This document shows positions 37,569 to 47,365 of a DNA stretch of 64,000 nucleotides, in pieces. Under the pieces are notes generated by a model. That model was not told the DNA's origin. It ran no database searches and saw only the letters and a list, made by a program, of their open reading frames with translations. The stretch covers positions 3,162,001 to 3,226,000 of the forward strand of contig NZ_CP159486.1 of assembly GCF_041902845.1 (NCBI RefSeq), given 5' to 3'. The stretch's first letter is position 1. Every line of letters begins with the position of its first letter. The position numbers and the translations under genes were made by a program. The stretch is from Limibacterium fermenti. Its GTDB lineage: Bacteria; Bacteroidota; Bacteroidia; Bacteroidales; Dysgonomonadaceae.

Positions 37569-38257
37569 TTATTGCGAGAACTGTTTGATATTTACATTCC
37601 TCGATTTAGTCTCTATTGTAAACGGTTCGAGCTTGTTCACTTCCCCGGCTTCGATGCGGAACGAACGGATAAAGTCCTTGCAATCGGTATTCTTAAGAAG
37701 GGTGCTTTTATCAAGAGTTATGCTATACTCCCCTACCGGCAGGAAAGTCATGAAATTGCCCTGCCCGTCGGTGACCGCCACATGCTCTACCTCCCGGTGG
37801 GTATTGGTGATGATAAACCGAAGCCCTTCGTACCGGGGAACGAGGTCGACGCTATGCTTGCCGAAAATATACCGGATGTTGCCCCGCAAGGTGCCGCTTT
37901 GAGTAAGCGGAATATCGACTTTCGTCTTCGAGCGGTTGACCGTTACATCCACCGGCCGGAAATACCAACTCGACGCCGACATCGGCTTGATGGTATAATC
38001 GCCGTAAGGAGTGAGCGAATAACGGATCTTCCCGTCCTTATCGGTGATGAAAGCTTTGTTGGAAAGCGCCACCACATAGTCGTTTACCGGCTCGTCGCCC
38101 TTGTCGTAGCGGCTGTTGGCGTTCTTGTCGTAATAGAGTTGCGCGATGATGGTGCTTTTCTTTTTGCTCGACGGCTGCGCTTTGCTGAAGTGCCAGGTGG
38201 CCCCCACCTCTATATTATAGGTATTGGTTTTCCTGCCCATAAACGCATAGTTATATT
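37569..38257 (-). pseudogene. 3' fragment of the usher-like gene, copy 1
   Basis: Encodes the same C-terminal 229 residues as the intact gene at 42421-45240, from about residue 711, and is cut by the IS left end. A GTG at 38279 inside the IS gives an open frame that enters the fragment in phase (S-H-C-R-S-Q-E then Y-N-Y-A-F), but no promoter or signal peptide is present. Expression is unlikely, and a free C-terminal piece would lack the barrel's N-terminal half. Confidence 0.88.
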
Positions 38258-38280
38258 CCTGACTTCGACAATGCGACACC

Positions 38281-39825
38281 CTAACCGATTTTCCAGAAAT
38301 CAGGGTCGAACAATCGGGCGATAGACTTGTGCCGAGCTGTCAGCAGCATGGTTTTGGTAAGCGTTTCGCCACTGAGTGGCAACCTGATTTTCAAGGTAGT
38401 AATTGTTTTGGAAATATTCAAAACTTTATCCACACTCAAGCCTATATTGTTGTTTTTCAATATTCGTTCCAATTCCTTATAAACCTTGTATGCCACGAAA
38501 CAGAGGCAAACATGCGCCTCTATCCGTTCATGGGTAAAGTGAAACATTGGTCGTAACTCAATTTTGCCCTTAGTTACCCTAAACGCGTTTTCAACCTGCC
38601 ACAGCCCGCTGTATTGCTCGTAAACTTCTTTTGCAGGCAGGTCTGTGTTGGTGATGTAACCTTTCAAACCGTCCCATTTCTCGTCTTCGATGATTTTCTC
38701 TTGATTGATTGAAACTTTTACATTATCAGATATTTCCAAAAACTTGTTATAACCGCGCTTGTTGATGTTTTCTTTGGTAAGCTGTCCGCTTTTACAGGCT
38801 GATTTCAAGCGTTTTATTCCCTTTTCGCGGTTATATTTATCTTTCTTTGCCCGTTTGTCGGTATAACCCACAACCAAGCGTGATTGGGCCAACTTGACAA
38901 GTTCATGAAATAGTCCGTCCTGCTTTTTCAACGATAAAATCCATTGCTTGATTTCTTCGTTTTCATTCTTTATCCTTGCCCCGATAATGTATTTGTAGCC
39001 GCCTGATTCTAAAAGAGAGATATTGCTTTTATTCATCAATCCCGAATCGGCTACAACCACAAAATCTTCCAAATCGAAGCGTTTCACAAAATCTTCTACG
39101 ATTGGAATCATTGTTCGTCCTTCGTATTGAGAACCATTGAAAATCGAGTAACTCAACGGATAGCCGCCTTTACTGACCAACAAACCTAAAACAATCTGCG
39201 GTTGGGCGTGTTTACCGTCTTTGGAAAAGCCCCTTTCCCGCAAGTCGTCGCTCTCATCCGTTTCAAAATAGAGCGTGGTTACGTCGTAAAACACAAGCCC
39301 AATGGCACCTCCTAAAATCTTTTTAGTGTGCGCTACACTGATTCTTTGCACCTTATCCTGCTGTGTGTTGTATAATTTGTCAAGATACCTGTAAATCTTG
39401 TGCAATTCAATATCTTCGTCAAAATAAGACTGAAGATAATCAACCGTACCTGCCTTACTTGAAGGCTGACACAGTCGTGCTATAACCAAATGCTTCAATA
39501 TCTCATCATCTATGGAGTCAAAACCAATAAGTTTGAAAACCTGATTCAGTATCAGTTGAGTTCCATTAAGCAAGATGTTTTCAATATTACTCAAAAGATG
39601 TTCGGTAACTTGTTTTTCCTCTTCTTTTCGTTGCGCTTCCCGGAACATATCACGCACGCCAACTTGCTTGGAAATCCATTTTTTGCCCGATTGATAAAAC
39701 ATCTCAATTTCTTTTTCATCAGAACTGGTACCGATTGTTTTCAAATAACGGATTTTGCCGGTGCTTTTATCAACGATAACAACACTGGTACTGCCCGACC
39801 TGTTTCGTTTTTTGCGTACATACAT
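38281..39825 (-). CDS. IS1634-family transposase, copy 1
   Basis: 514 residues, intact. A DDE triad can be proposed from the IS4-type pattern: D181 in FYDVTTLYFET, D260 in VVVADSGLMNKSN, and E412 in YSGLWQVENAFRVTKGKIELRPM. It cuts and joins the IS ends. The gene spans almost the whole IS, starting 115 bases from the right end and ending 23 bases from the left end. A promoter (TATATTTG) and a GCGACACC/GGTGTCGC hairpin precede the ATG. The protein is identical to copy 2. Confidence 0.93.
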   Translation of the reverse strand: MYVRKKRNRSGSTSVVIVDKSTGKIRYLKTIGTSSDEKEIEMFYQSGKKWISKQVGVRDMFREAQRKEEEKQVTEHLLSNIENILLNGTQLILNQVFKLIGFDSIDDEILKHLVIARLCQPSSKAGTVDYLQSYFDEDIELHKIYRYLDKLYNTQQDKVQRISVAHTKKILGGAIGLVFYDVTTLYFETDESDDLRERGFSKDGKHAQPQIVLGLLVSKGGYPLSYSIFNGSQYEGRTMIPIVEDFVKRFDLEDFVVVADSGLMNKSNISLLESGGYKYIIGARIKNENEEIKQWILSLKKQDGLFHELVKLAQSRLVVGYTDKRAKKDKYNREKGIKRLKSACKSGQLTKENINKRGYNKFLEISDNVKVSINQEKIIEDEKWDGLKGYITNTDLPAKEVYEQYSGLWQVENAFRVTKGKIELRPMFHFTHERIEAHVCLCFVAYKVYKELERILKNNNIGLSVDKVLNISKTITTLKIRLPLSGETLTKTMLLTARHKSIARLFDPDFWKIG

Positions 39826-39852
39826 ACCGCAAAATTAGGACTTTTCTTGCTT

Positions 39853-39890
39853 GCGACACCCATTTTGGTGTCGCAAAATACGCAAATATA
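39853..39890 (-). promoter_or_regulatory. Transposase promoter and leader hairpin, copy 1
   Basis: Minus-strand TATATTTG at 39883-39890 followed by a stem GCGACACC (39853-39860) with GGTGTCGC (39867-39874) in the leader. Leader hairpins limit transposase synthesis in several IS families; that role here is inferred. The same arrangement recurs at 42279-42316. Confidence 0.5.
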
Positions 39891-39994
39891 TAAATATGAG
39901 ATGGTTATAAAAAGAGAGTTTTAAAAGTGTCGAAGTCAGGAGTTGACGGGTAACTTCCGTTTTGTTCCGACACCGGATAACCGGCTGTCGCCGA

Positions 39995-40683
39995 TTATTG
40001 CGAGAACTGTTTGATATTTACATTCCTCGATTTAGTCTCTATTGTAAACGGTTCGAGCTTGTTCACTTCCCCGGCTTCGATGCGGAACGAACGGATAAAG
40101 TCCTTGCAATCGGTATTCTTAAGAAGGGTGCTTTTATCAAGAGTTATGCTATACTCCCCTACCGGCAGGAAAGTCATGAAATTGCCCTGCCCGTCGGTGA
40201 CCGCCACATGCTCTACCTCCCGGTGGGTATTGGTGATGATAAACCGAAGCCCTTCGTACCGGGGAACGAGGTCGACGCTATGCTTGCCGAAAATATACCG
40301 GATGTTGCCCCGCAAGGTGCCGCTTTGAGTAAGCGGAATATCGACTTTCGTCTTCGAGCGGTTGACCGTTACATCCACCGGCCGGAAATACCAACTCGAC
40401 GCCGACATCGGCTTGATGGTATAATCGCCGTAAGGAGTGAGCGAATAACGGATCTTCCCGTCCTTATCGGTGATGAAAGCTTTGTTGGAAAGCGCCACCA
40501 CATAGTCGTTTACCGGCTCGTCGCCCTTGTCGTAGCGGCTGTTGGCGTTCTTGTCGTAATAGAGTTGCGCGATGATGGTGCTTTTCTTTTTGCTCGACGG
40601 CTGCGCTTTGCTGAAGTGCCAGGTGGCCCCCACCTCTATATTATAGGTATTGGTTTTCCTGCCCATAAACGCATAGTTATATT
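39995..40683 (-). pseudogene. 3' fragment of the usher-like gene, copy 2
   Basis: Identical in translation to copy 1 and to the end of the intact gene. It is bounded on both sides by IS ends: the right end of IS copy 1 on the left and the left end of IS copy 2 on the right, so here segment A looks like the central part of a composite element. Confidence 0.88.
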
Positions 40684-42366
40684 CCTGACTTCGACAATGC
40701 GACACCCTAACCGATTTTCCAGAAATCAGGGTCGAACAATCGGGCGATAGACTTGTGCCGAGCTGTCAGCAGCATGGTTTTGGTAAGCGTTTCGCCACTG
40801 AGTGGCAACCTGATTTTCAAGGTAGTAATTGTTTTGGAAATATTCAAAACTTTATCCACACTCAAGCCTATATTGTTGTTTTTCAATATTCGTTCCAATT
40901 CCTTATAAACCTTGTATGCCACGAAACAGAGGCAAACATGCGCCTCTATCCGTTCATGGGTAAAGTGAAACATTGGTCGTAACTCAATTTTGCCCTTAGT
41001 TACCCTAAACGCGTTTTCAACCTGCCACAGCCCGCTGTATTGCTCGTAAACTTCTTTTGCAGGCAGGTCTGTGTTGGTGATGTAACCTTTCAAACCGTCC
41101 CATTTCTCGTCTTCGATGATTTTCTCTTGATTGATTGAAACTTTTACATTATCAGATATTTCCAAAAACTTGTTATAACCGCGCTTGTTGATGTTTTCTT
41201 TGGTAAGCTGTCCGCTTTTACAGGCTGATTTCAAGCGTTTTATTCCCTTTTCGCGGTTATATTTATCTTTCTTTGCCCGTTTGTCGGTATAACCCACAAC
41301 CAAGCGTGATTGGGCCAACTTGACAAGTTCATGAAATAGTCCGTCCTGCTTTTTCAACGATAAAATCCATTGCTTGATTTCTTCGTTTTCATTCTTTATC
41401 CTTGCCCCGATAATGTATTTGTAGCCGCCTGATTCTAAAAGAGAGATATTGCTTTTATTCATCAATCCCGAATCGGCTACAACCACAAAATCTTCCAAAT
41501 CGAAGCGTTTCACAAAATCTTCTACGATTGGAATCATTGTTCGTCCTTCGTATTGAGAACCATTGAAAATCGAGTAACTCAACGGATAGCCGCCTTTACT
41601 GACCAACAAACCTAAAACAATCTGCGGTTGGGCGTGTTTACCGTCTTTGGAAAAGCCCCTTTCCCGCAAGTCGTCGCTCTCATCCGTTTCAAAATAGAGC
41701 GTGGTTACGTCGTAAAACACAAGCCCAATGGCACCTCCTAAAATCTTTTTAGTGTGCGCTACACTGATTCTTTGCACCTTATCCTGCTGTGTGTTGTATA
41801 ATTTGTCAAGATACCTGTAAATCTTGTGCAATTCAATATCTTCGTCAAAATAAGACTGAAGATAATCAACCGTACCTGCCTTACTTGAAGGCTGACACAG
41901 TCGTGCTATAACCAAATGCTTCAATATCTCATCATCTATGGAGTCAAAACCAATAAGTTTGAAAACCTGATTCAGTATCAGTTGAGTTCCATTAAGCAAG
42001 ATGTTTTCAATATTACTCAAAAGATGTTCGGTAACTTGTTTTTCCTCTTCTTTTCGTTGCGCTTCCCGGAACATATCACGCACGCCAACTTGCTTGGAAA
42101 TCCATTTTTTGCCCGATTGATAAAACATCTCAATTTCTTTTTCATCAGAACTGGTACCGATTGTTTTCAAATAACGGATTTTGCCGGTGCTTTTATCAAC
42201 GATAACAACACTGGTACTGCCCGACCTGTTTCGTTTTTTGCGTACATACATACCGCAAAATTAGGACTTTTCTTGCTTGCGACACCCATTTTGGTGTCGC
42301 AAAATACGCAAATATATAAATATGAGATGGTTATAAAAAGAGAGTTTTAAAAGTGTCGAAGTCAGG
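40684..42366 (-). mobile_element. IS1634-family insertion sequence, copy 2
   Basis: Same length, ends and orientation as copy 1, exactly 2426 bp further on. The right end abuts the third copy of segment A at 42367, which runs unbroken into the intact usher-like gene. Confidence 0.92.
40707..42251 (-). CDS. IS1634-family transposase, copy 2
   Basis: 514 residues, identical to copy 1, with the same proposed D181, D260, E412 triad. Both copies being intact and identical implies that the array formed recently or is kept uniform by recombination. Functional transposase would allow further movement of either the single IS or the IS-A-IS unit. Confidence 0.93.
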   Translation of the reverse strand: MYVRKKRNRSGSTSVVIVDKSTGKIRYLKTIGTSSDEKEIEMFYQSGKKWISKQVGVRDMFREAQRKEEEKQVTEHLLSNIENILLNGTQLILNQVFKLIGFDSIDDEILKHLVIARLCQPSSKAGTVDYLQSYFDEDIELHKIYRYLDKLYNTQQDKVQRISVAHTKKILGGAIGLVFYDVTTLYFETDESDDLRERGFSKDGKHAQPQIVLGLLVSKGGYPLSYSIFNGSQYEGRTMIPIVEDFVKRFDLEDFVVVADSGLMNKSNISLLESGGYKYIIGARIKNENEEIKQWILSLKKQDGLFHELVKLAQSRLVVGYTDKRAKKDKYNREKGIKRLKSACKSGQLTKENINKRGYNKFLEISDNVKVSINQEKIIEDEKWDGLKGYITNTDLPAKEVYEQYSGLWQVENAFRVTKGKIELRPMFHFTHERIEAHVCLCFVAYKVYKELERILKNNNIGLSVDKVLNISKTITTLKIRLPLSGETLTKTMLLTARHKSIARLFDPDFWKIG

Positions 42367-42420
42367 AGTTGACGGGTAACTTCCGTTTTGTTCCGACACC
42401 GGATAACCGGCTGTCGCCGA

Positions 42421-45240
42421 TTATTGCGAGAACTGTTTGATATTTACATTCCTCGATTTAGTCTCTATTGTAAACGGTTCGAGCTTGTTCACTTCCCCGG
42501 CTTCGATGCGGAACGAACGGATAAAGTCCTTGCAATCGGTATTCTTAAGAAGGGTGCTTTTATCAAGAGTTATGCTATACTCCCCTACCGGCAGGAAAGT
42601 CATGAAATTGCCCTGCCCGTCGGTGACCGCCACATGCTCTACCTCCCGGTGGGTATTGGTGATGATAAACCGAAGCCCTTCGTACCGGGGAACGAGGTCG
42701 ACGCTATGCTTGCCGAAAATATACCGGATGTTGCCCCGCAAGGTGCCGCTTTGAGTAAGCGGAATATCGACTTTCGTCTTCGAGCGGTTGACCGTTACAT
42801 CCACCGGCCGGAAATACCAACTCGACGCCGACATCGGCTTGATGGTATAATCGCCGTAAGGAGTGAGCGAATAACGGATCTTCCCGTCCTTATCGGTGAT
42901 GAAAGCTTTGTTGGAAAGCGCCACCACATAGTCGTTTACCGGCTCGTCGCCCTTGTCGTAGCGGCTGTTGGCGTTCTTGTCGTAATAGAGTTGCGCGATG
43001 ATGGTGCTTTTCTTTTTGCTCGACGGCTGCGCTTTGCTGAAGTGCCAGGTGGCCCCCACCTCTATATTATAGGTATTGGTTTTCCTGCCCATAAACGCAT
43101 AGTTATATTGATACCAATAGGCATTGGAGAAAAACGAATAGCTTTCGTTGGGGCGGTATTTAACCGTCAGGTTCGCCGAAGGGACATTGCCCTGATAGGT
43201 ATCTTTGGTAAAATTGACATTCGACGTGAGCGAAACTTTTTTGGAAAAATCCTTATTGACGGACGCGCCTACGGCGAAGCGGTTGAAACCGGTATCGTTC
43301 TGCCGGGCCATGGCGTATTCGTACAGGTAAAACGCGCCTCGTTGCCAGGAACTGTTTACCGTAAGCCATTTATACGAGTAATCGAGCGACGATTTCCACT
43401 GTTGCCGCCATGCATGATCCAACGGATCTCCATAAGCGCCGCCTTCCACCGATCCGTAGATGGAATGATCGCCGTTGCGGCTGTTCCATCGCAACTGCAC
43501 GCCACCGCGGTTGGACGGCATATCGAGCAACCGGTCGCCCACCTCCGCGCCGAAGTACGATGCATAAGAAGACGACCGCTCGCCGCGATATTGATAAAAC
43601 AACGAAGGCGACCAGCGCCCCAGCTTGGGCAACGACAGGTGCGCGTTGCCGTAGACATTTTCCGACGAGTAACGATAGTCGTAAGCGTACGATTTCGGCT
43701 CGGTTTTGTTATAGCTGACATTTCCGCTGACATACATCGTTTGGGAGAGCTTTTGACTAAGTCCTTGCGAAAGCGACAGCGAGCCTTTGCGGCTTCCGGG
43801 GAAATAGCCGTCGCTATAATAAGCCGATCCGTTCAACATCAAATCGGAAAATAACTTCCCCTGATACCTCAATTCCCCGCTACCGGAAAACTTGTTTCCC
43901 CGTATGCCCTCATACCGGCTCACCGAACCGTGCGCTTTCAGGTCGATATCCCAATCATTGCCGAAACCGCGCCGCCATTGCGCCCCGGCCACATTATAAT
44001 ATGCCTTTTCGTAGGGGTTCCGTTGATAGACATACGACACTTCAGCGCCATTCTTATAATTGGAAGCACCCACCGTCCCCACGGCATAAAAGCTGTAATA
44101 ATCGGCGAACCACGCTTCGGAACTCAACAGGTTGAAATTTTGGTCGATGGCGCCCACGGTAAAGGTCTTATCTTTTTTATCGTCGGAAAACATCGCTTTC
44201 GCTCCCCGGCCGTACAAGGGCAATTCGGCTTGTTCGCTCACATTCCCGACAGTAAACTCGTTTTCATACAGTTTGTACATCAGCGAGGTATTGGTGACCA
44301 TCGGGGTGCGTTGCGAACTGTATTGATACAGATTCCCTTGCACTTGTAGGTACCCCGCAGGTAAGTTGACGTATCCTCCGCCGCGTGCTTGCCACATCCC
44401 CGAAGAGGCGTTATATTGGCGGTAACTCAATGTGAGGGCGTTGTCGTCCGATCCGTAGCCGGAAAACAGAACGTTCGGATTGACATCAATATAAGGGCGG
44501 TTGGAAGCGGCGTTTTGTACCGTCACCGTTTTATTGCCGAACAAGGTTTTTTCCTTCCCCTTCATGGCGGTGATGTGAACGGGAAACTGCTCGGCCGACA
44601 GCAGGTTGGCGCTCGGTATAAAGGCATAAACTACCGGCTTCTGCTCCATGGCTTTAACGGTGGTCTTTATCTCCGTAAACGGAGGGGCGCCGCGCAGTTG
44701 GGGCACGTTGAAAACCAGGGTGACTTCTTCCTCGGTATTGCCGCTGTTGTTCACCAGCACGCTGATGCGAATGGAATCCTCAGGATGTGTGACGAGGATA
44801 GGCGCCTCATCAGCCGCCAGGAAGATTCGCTCGCGCTTTTCAATATCAATGTGCGTCTCGCGGCGAAGCAATTGTTTGCGGTGGTCGTCGAACAAGGTGT
44901 ACGCGACCGTCTTTCTTCCTGCCGGGATATTTTTCGCCATCACCAGTTTATAAGAAACAAAGGTACTGTCGCCCGGAGCCACCGTGAGCTCGCGCCCGGT
45001 CGCGGTAAGGTTGCGCACGCCTTCCGGTAACGCCGGAGTGATAAACCCGTGGAAAGCCTTCGCCGACGGGTTGCCGACTTTAATAATATGGCTGATGATT
45101 TGATCGTTCACAAACGATTGCCGGATCTCCACTCCGGGCATACCGGCTTCCGACTGCGCTTTTAAACCGCCGACGGCAAAGAAGCATAGCAACAGGATAT
45201 AAATATATGGAATGTAGTTATTTCGTTCCTTACGGATCAT
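42421..45240 (-). CDS. Usher-like outer-membrane protein of a fimbrial operon
   Basis: 939 residues. Signal peptide about 1-28; two beta-rich E-set-like domains (about 35-140 and 145-245); a beta barrel-like region rich in alternating aromatic strands (about 250-735, YGSDDNALTLSYRQYNASSGMW at its start); then a prealbumin/CNA-B-like domain with a calcium-loop-like DKNANSRYDKGDEPV (about 745-830) and a last beta domain. The order barrel then C-terminal beta domains, and its neighbours (chaperone-like, tip-like and pilin-like genes), suggest a fimbrial usher of the alpha/CooC-TcfC type that exports and assembles subunits. No residue-level proof is possible without a profile search; a plain outer-membrane porin is the alternative. 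Confidence 0.6.
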   Translation of the reverse strand: MIRKERNNYIPYIYILLLCFFAVGGLKAQSEAGMPGVEIRQSFVNDQIISHIIKVGNPSAKAFHGFITPALPEGVRNLTATGRELTVAPGDSTFVSYKLVMAKNIPAGRKTVAYTLFDDHRKQLLRRETHIDIEKRERIFLAADEAPILVTHPEDSIRISVLVNNSGNTEEEVTLVFNVPQLRGAPPFTEIKTTVKAMEQKPVVYAFIPSANLLSAEQFPVHITAMKGKEKTLFGNKTVTVQNAASNRPYIDVNPNVLFSGYGSDDNALTLSYRQYNASSGMWQARGGGYVNLPAGYLQVQGNLYQYSSQRTPMVTNTSLMYKLYENEFTVGNVSEQAELPLYGRGAKAMFSDDKKDKTFTVGAIDQNFNLLSSEAWFADYYSFYAVGTVGASNYKNGAEVSYVYQRNPYEKAYYNVAGAQWRRGFGNDWDIDLKAHGSVSRYEGIRGNKFSGSGELRYQGKLFSDLMLNGSAYYSDGYFPGSRKGSLSLSQGLSQKLSQTMYVSGNVSYNKTEPKSYAYDYRYSSENVYGNAHLSLPKLGRWSPSLFYQYRGERSSSYASYFGAEVGDRLLDMPSNRGGVQLRWNSRNGDHSIYGSVEGGAYGDPLDHAWRQQWKSSLDYSYKWLTVNSSWQRGAFYLYEYAMARQNDTGFNRFAVGASVNKDFSKKVSLTSNVNFTKDTYQGNVPSANLTVKYRPNESYSFFSNAYWYQYNYAFMGRKTNTYNIEVGATWHFSKAQPSSKKKSTIIAQLYYDKNANSRYDKGDEPVNDYVVALSNKAFITDKDGKIRYSLTPYGDYTIKPMSASSWYFRPVDVTVNRSKTKVDIPLTQSGTLRGNIRYIFGKHSVDLVPRYEGLRFIITNTHREVEHVAVTDGQGNFMTFLPVGEYSITLDKSTLLKNTDCKDFIRSFRIEAGEVNKLEPFTIETKSRNVNIKQFSQ

Positions 45241-45380
45241 TTAATTGAATTGAAAAAACAAGATGCAGCCTGTCATTCGTCATTGCGGCCTTGACCCGCA
45301 ATTCCCCGCTGAACCCATCGTCCGGAGGAGTTGGACAGAAGGATGAAAGATAAGTAGGATAGCCCGGAAGGATTATTTCT

Positions 45381-45424
45381 CAACCTTCAAATTCATACCT
45401 CATACCTCATAATTCATACCTTTC
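45381..45424 (-). repeat. Short heptamer tract before the usher-like gene
   Basis: Coding strand after the tip-like gene stop reads GAAAGGT ATGAATT ATGAGGT ATGAGGT ATGAATT, five units, then decays. The rest of the 184-base gap (45241-45380) shows no gene. Confidence 0.65.
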
Positions 45425-46468
45425 CTACCGCGGCACAATCTCATAGGTGAGCGGCACGCTGTAATTATCAGGTTTGGCCAGGAATAACCGGCGATCGTCG
45501 CCAATCGTATAATACCGGATATCGAAACTCACGGGAGCGCTATTGGTGGTGGGGCCTTTCACTATCGGTTGCGCGGTTTGGGAAAGCGAAACAGGGAATT
45601 TGTCGCCGACGCCTTGCTGCAATTCCAGTTTTACCACATCCAGCGGGAGTTTATTGGCGGAAGAAGAAGAAAACTCGGGCGACAAAGCCCTTACCGTCAC
45701 CTGATAGTCGGTGTTGGAAGTCACCGTCAACCCGTTGGAATAAACCACGCTTTTGCCGTTTACATAATCCGCCAGATGTTTGAACTCGAGCACCCCGTTC
45801 GCTGCCTCGGTCGATATGCGGATGGAATATTCTTTTTCCTCGGGAGGCGGCCCCTGAAGGTAATGTACTTGTATATTATTGTAAGTATAATTGATGATCC
45901 CTATTAATTGATTATTTCCATCTCGGACCTTGAATTGCAAAGGGGCATGATACGATCTTGTATTGTATCCTTCTTGCAAATTCTTCAAATAGGCTCCCGG
46001 TGCAGCGGATAATCTAAAATTCATTTCTAACCGATAATACTCCTGCGTATCACTTAAAGGAACTTGGGAGTTGGGCACCAAAAACACTTTGCCCGTCCGG
46101 TTAAGCGGAACAGGAGAAGGCATTCCTATTTGGCTGACAGTAGGTAAAGGGGCCGGTTGGCCTTGCGTATTGACAGGAATAAAACTGATTTTATCCGCAG
46201 GAAAAACCGTTCCCGATCCATCCGTCGCCAGAATATCGCCGGTAAGCTCAACGGATATTTTCCAGTTGGGTACAGAAGGTTTAGTACCCCATTCTCGTAC
46301 AAGTACCAAAGAAAGAAAGCCTCCGGTGGTAGCTCCATCGTAACTATTTATGCCTAAATAAGGCTCTGTACTTCCTAATTCAAAAGAAATATTTTGCGCA
46401 TCGGTAGTAGTTACTCTCCCTACCAATAAAAAAAGACCTATCCATAAGAGTATCCTCATTTTATTCAT
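45425..46468 (-). CDS. Fimbrial tip/adhesin-like exported protein
   Basis: 347 residues from the ATG at 46468; a TTG two codons earlier is possible. Signal peptide about 1-24 (GRVTTTDAQ). The mature protein is beta-rich with no recognised domain: an N-terminal half with an FELGSTEPYLGIN segment and a C-terminal half from about 210 (EYSIRISTEAANGVLEFKHLADYVNGKSVVY). It overlaps the chaperone-like gene by 8 bases (ATGAATAA), so it is translated with it. Position between chaperone and usher fits the large tip subunit of alpha-type fimbriae. That role is inferred from context only. Confidence 0.5.
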   Translation of the reverse strand: MNKMRILLWIGLFLLVGRVTTTDAQNISFELGSTEPYLGINSYDGATTGGFLSLVLVREWGTKPSVPNWKISVELTGDILATDGSGTVFPADKISFIPVNTQGQPAPLPTVSQIGMPSPVPLNRTGKVFLVPNSQVPLSDTQEYYRLEMNFRLSAAPGAYLKNLQEGYNTRSYHAPLQFKVRDGNNQLIGIINYTYNNIQVHYLQGPPPEEKEYSIRISTEAANGVLEFKHLADYVNGKSVVYSNGLTVTSNTDYQVTVRALSPEFSSSSANKLPLDVVKLELQQGVGDKFPVSLSQTAQPIVKGPTTNSAPVSFDIRYYTIGDDRRLFLAKPDNYSVPLTYEIVPR

Positions 46469-47264
46469 AGGCAAACTCCAATTGGGCAGCCTCTATATCC
46501 ACATCATCCCCATAATCAAGCATCACGGTTGCGGTGTACGTGCCTTGTGCCGGTTCTTCTCCCAACCGGATCGCCATGATGCGGTGATCGCCAGGCAGGG
46601 TGTAGAACACAATCGGTTCGGGCGTAATTTCCTTGCCCGTCGCTTCATTAAAAACCGTGGCCGTCACCTTGCCGTTAATCCAACTGTTCCCTTTATTATT
46701 AAATACCAGTTGCAGCGAATTGGATGCTTTATCGTAGGATAGGTTCTCTATTTCCAGCTTCCGTATTTCCGGCGCATTGCCTTTGTGATAAATCTTGATG
46801 CCCTGCCGCACATTAATCTTGACACCTATCCCTCGTTCATTCACGCCATCCACGGGATTCATCTGCGTGACATATAGCATAGCCGTATGCATGTTGCCGT
46901 CGCCTTTAGACTGCATCGGCACATTCATCGTTACTTCGAGTTCCCGGTTTTCGCCCGGTTTCAGAGAAATATAAGAGTTTTCACCCACATTCAGCCAACT
47001 CGCACAGGAATTATCCAATGAATCGGGAGAAAACATCAGGTTATTGCCCTGATCATCGTATTTCCAATCGCCAAAAGTAACGGCTAAATTAAGCGGATGT
47101 TTTTTGCTGATATTACTGACCAATATCTTTTGTGTTCCGGTTTGTCCGGAGCCCAAATGATAATAGACTCTCGGCGGAGAGACAGAAAGACCCACTTGCG
47201 AAAACAGCAGTCGAAAAGAGGCCGAGAGCAAAATGCAAAGAAAAAGAAACGCTTTTTTGTTCAT
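46461..47264 (-). CDS. PapD-like periplasmic chaperone
   Basis: 267 residues with a signal peptide (about 1-22). Two immunoglobulin-like halves: the first, about 25-150, holds LSVSPPRVYYHLGSGQTGTQKILVSNISKK, reminiscent of pilus chaperones with a conserved early R/K and alternating G1-like strand (MLYVTQMNPV); the second, about 160-267, has LVFNNKGNSWINGKVTATVFNE. Pilus chaperones hold subunits in the periplasm by donating a strand. It lies between the pilin-like gene and the tip-like gene, with which it overlaps. A general Ig-fold periplasmic protein is the alternative. Confidence 0.6.
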   Translation of the reverse strand: MNKKAFLFLCILLSASFRLLFSQVGLSVSPPRVYYHLGSGQTGTQKILVSNISKKHPLNLAVTFGDWKYDDQGNNLMFSPDSLDNSCASWLNVGENSYISLKPGENRELEVTMNVPMQSKGDGNMHTAMLYVTQMNPVDGVNERGIGVKINVRQGIKIYHKGNAPEIRKLEIENLSYDKASNSLQLVFNNKGNSWINGKVTATVFNEATGKEITPEPIVFYTLPGDHRIMAIRLGEEPAQGTYTATVMLDYGDDVDIEAAQLEFAYE

Positions 47265-47365
47265 AATATTTTACCGTTTCGGAAAAGAGAAAAGACATAG
47301 AAAGGGAAAAATTCTATCGATTTTTTCCCTTTCATGTAAATAATATGCGAGCGTTATCAAAAGGC

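Larger units (their letters stand above)
38258..39940 (-). mobile_element. IS1634-family insertion sequence, copy 1
   Basis: 1683 bp with 13-bp terminal inverted repeats CCTGACTTCGACA (38258-38270) and TGTCGAAGTCAGG (39928-39940), holding one transposase gene. Flanks are TTATATT on the left and AGTTGAC on the right, so no target-site duplication surrounds this copy; both flanks belong to segment A. Confidence 0.92.
37515..43109. repeat. A-IS-A-IS-A tandem array, 2426-bp unit
   Basis: Segment A (743 bp; 37515-38257, 39941-40683, 42367-43109) is the 3' part of the usher-like gene plus its downstream edge. A complete IS (1683 bp) lies between successive copies in the same orientation. Every reading frame in the first unit recurs exactly 2426 bases later with identical translation. 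Only the third copy continues into the rest of the gene. Confidence 0.93.

Noticed and set aside
37536..38324. 262-residue plus-strand frames within segment A (also at 39962 and 42388)
   Set aside because: Shadows of the usher-like gene on the opposite strand; they recur only because the segment is repeated.
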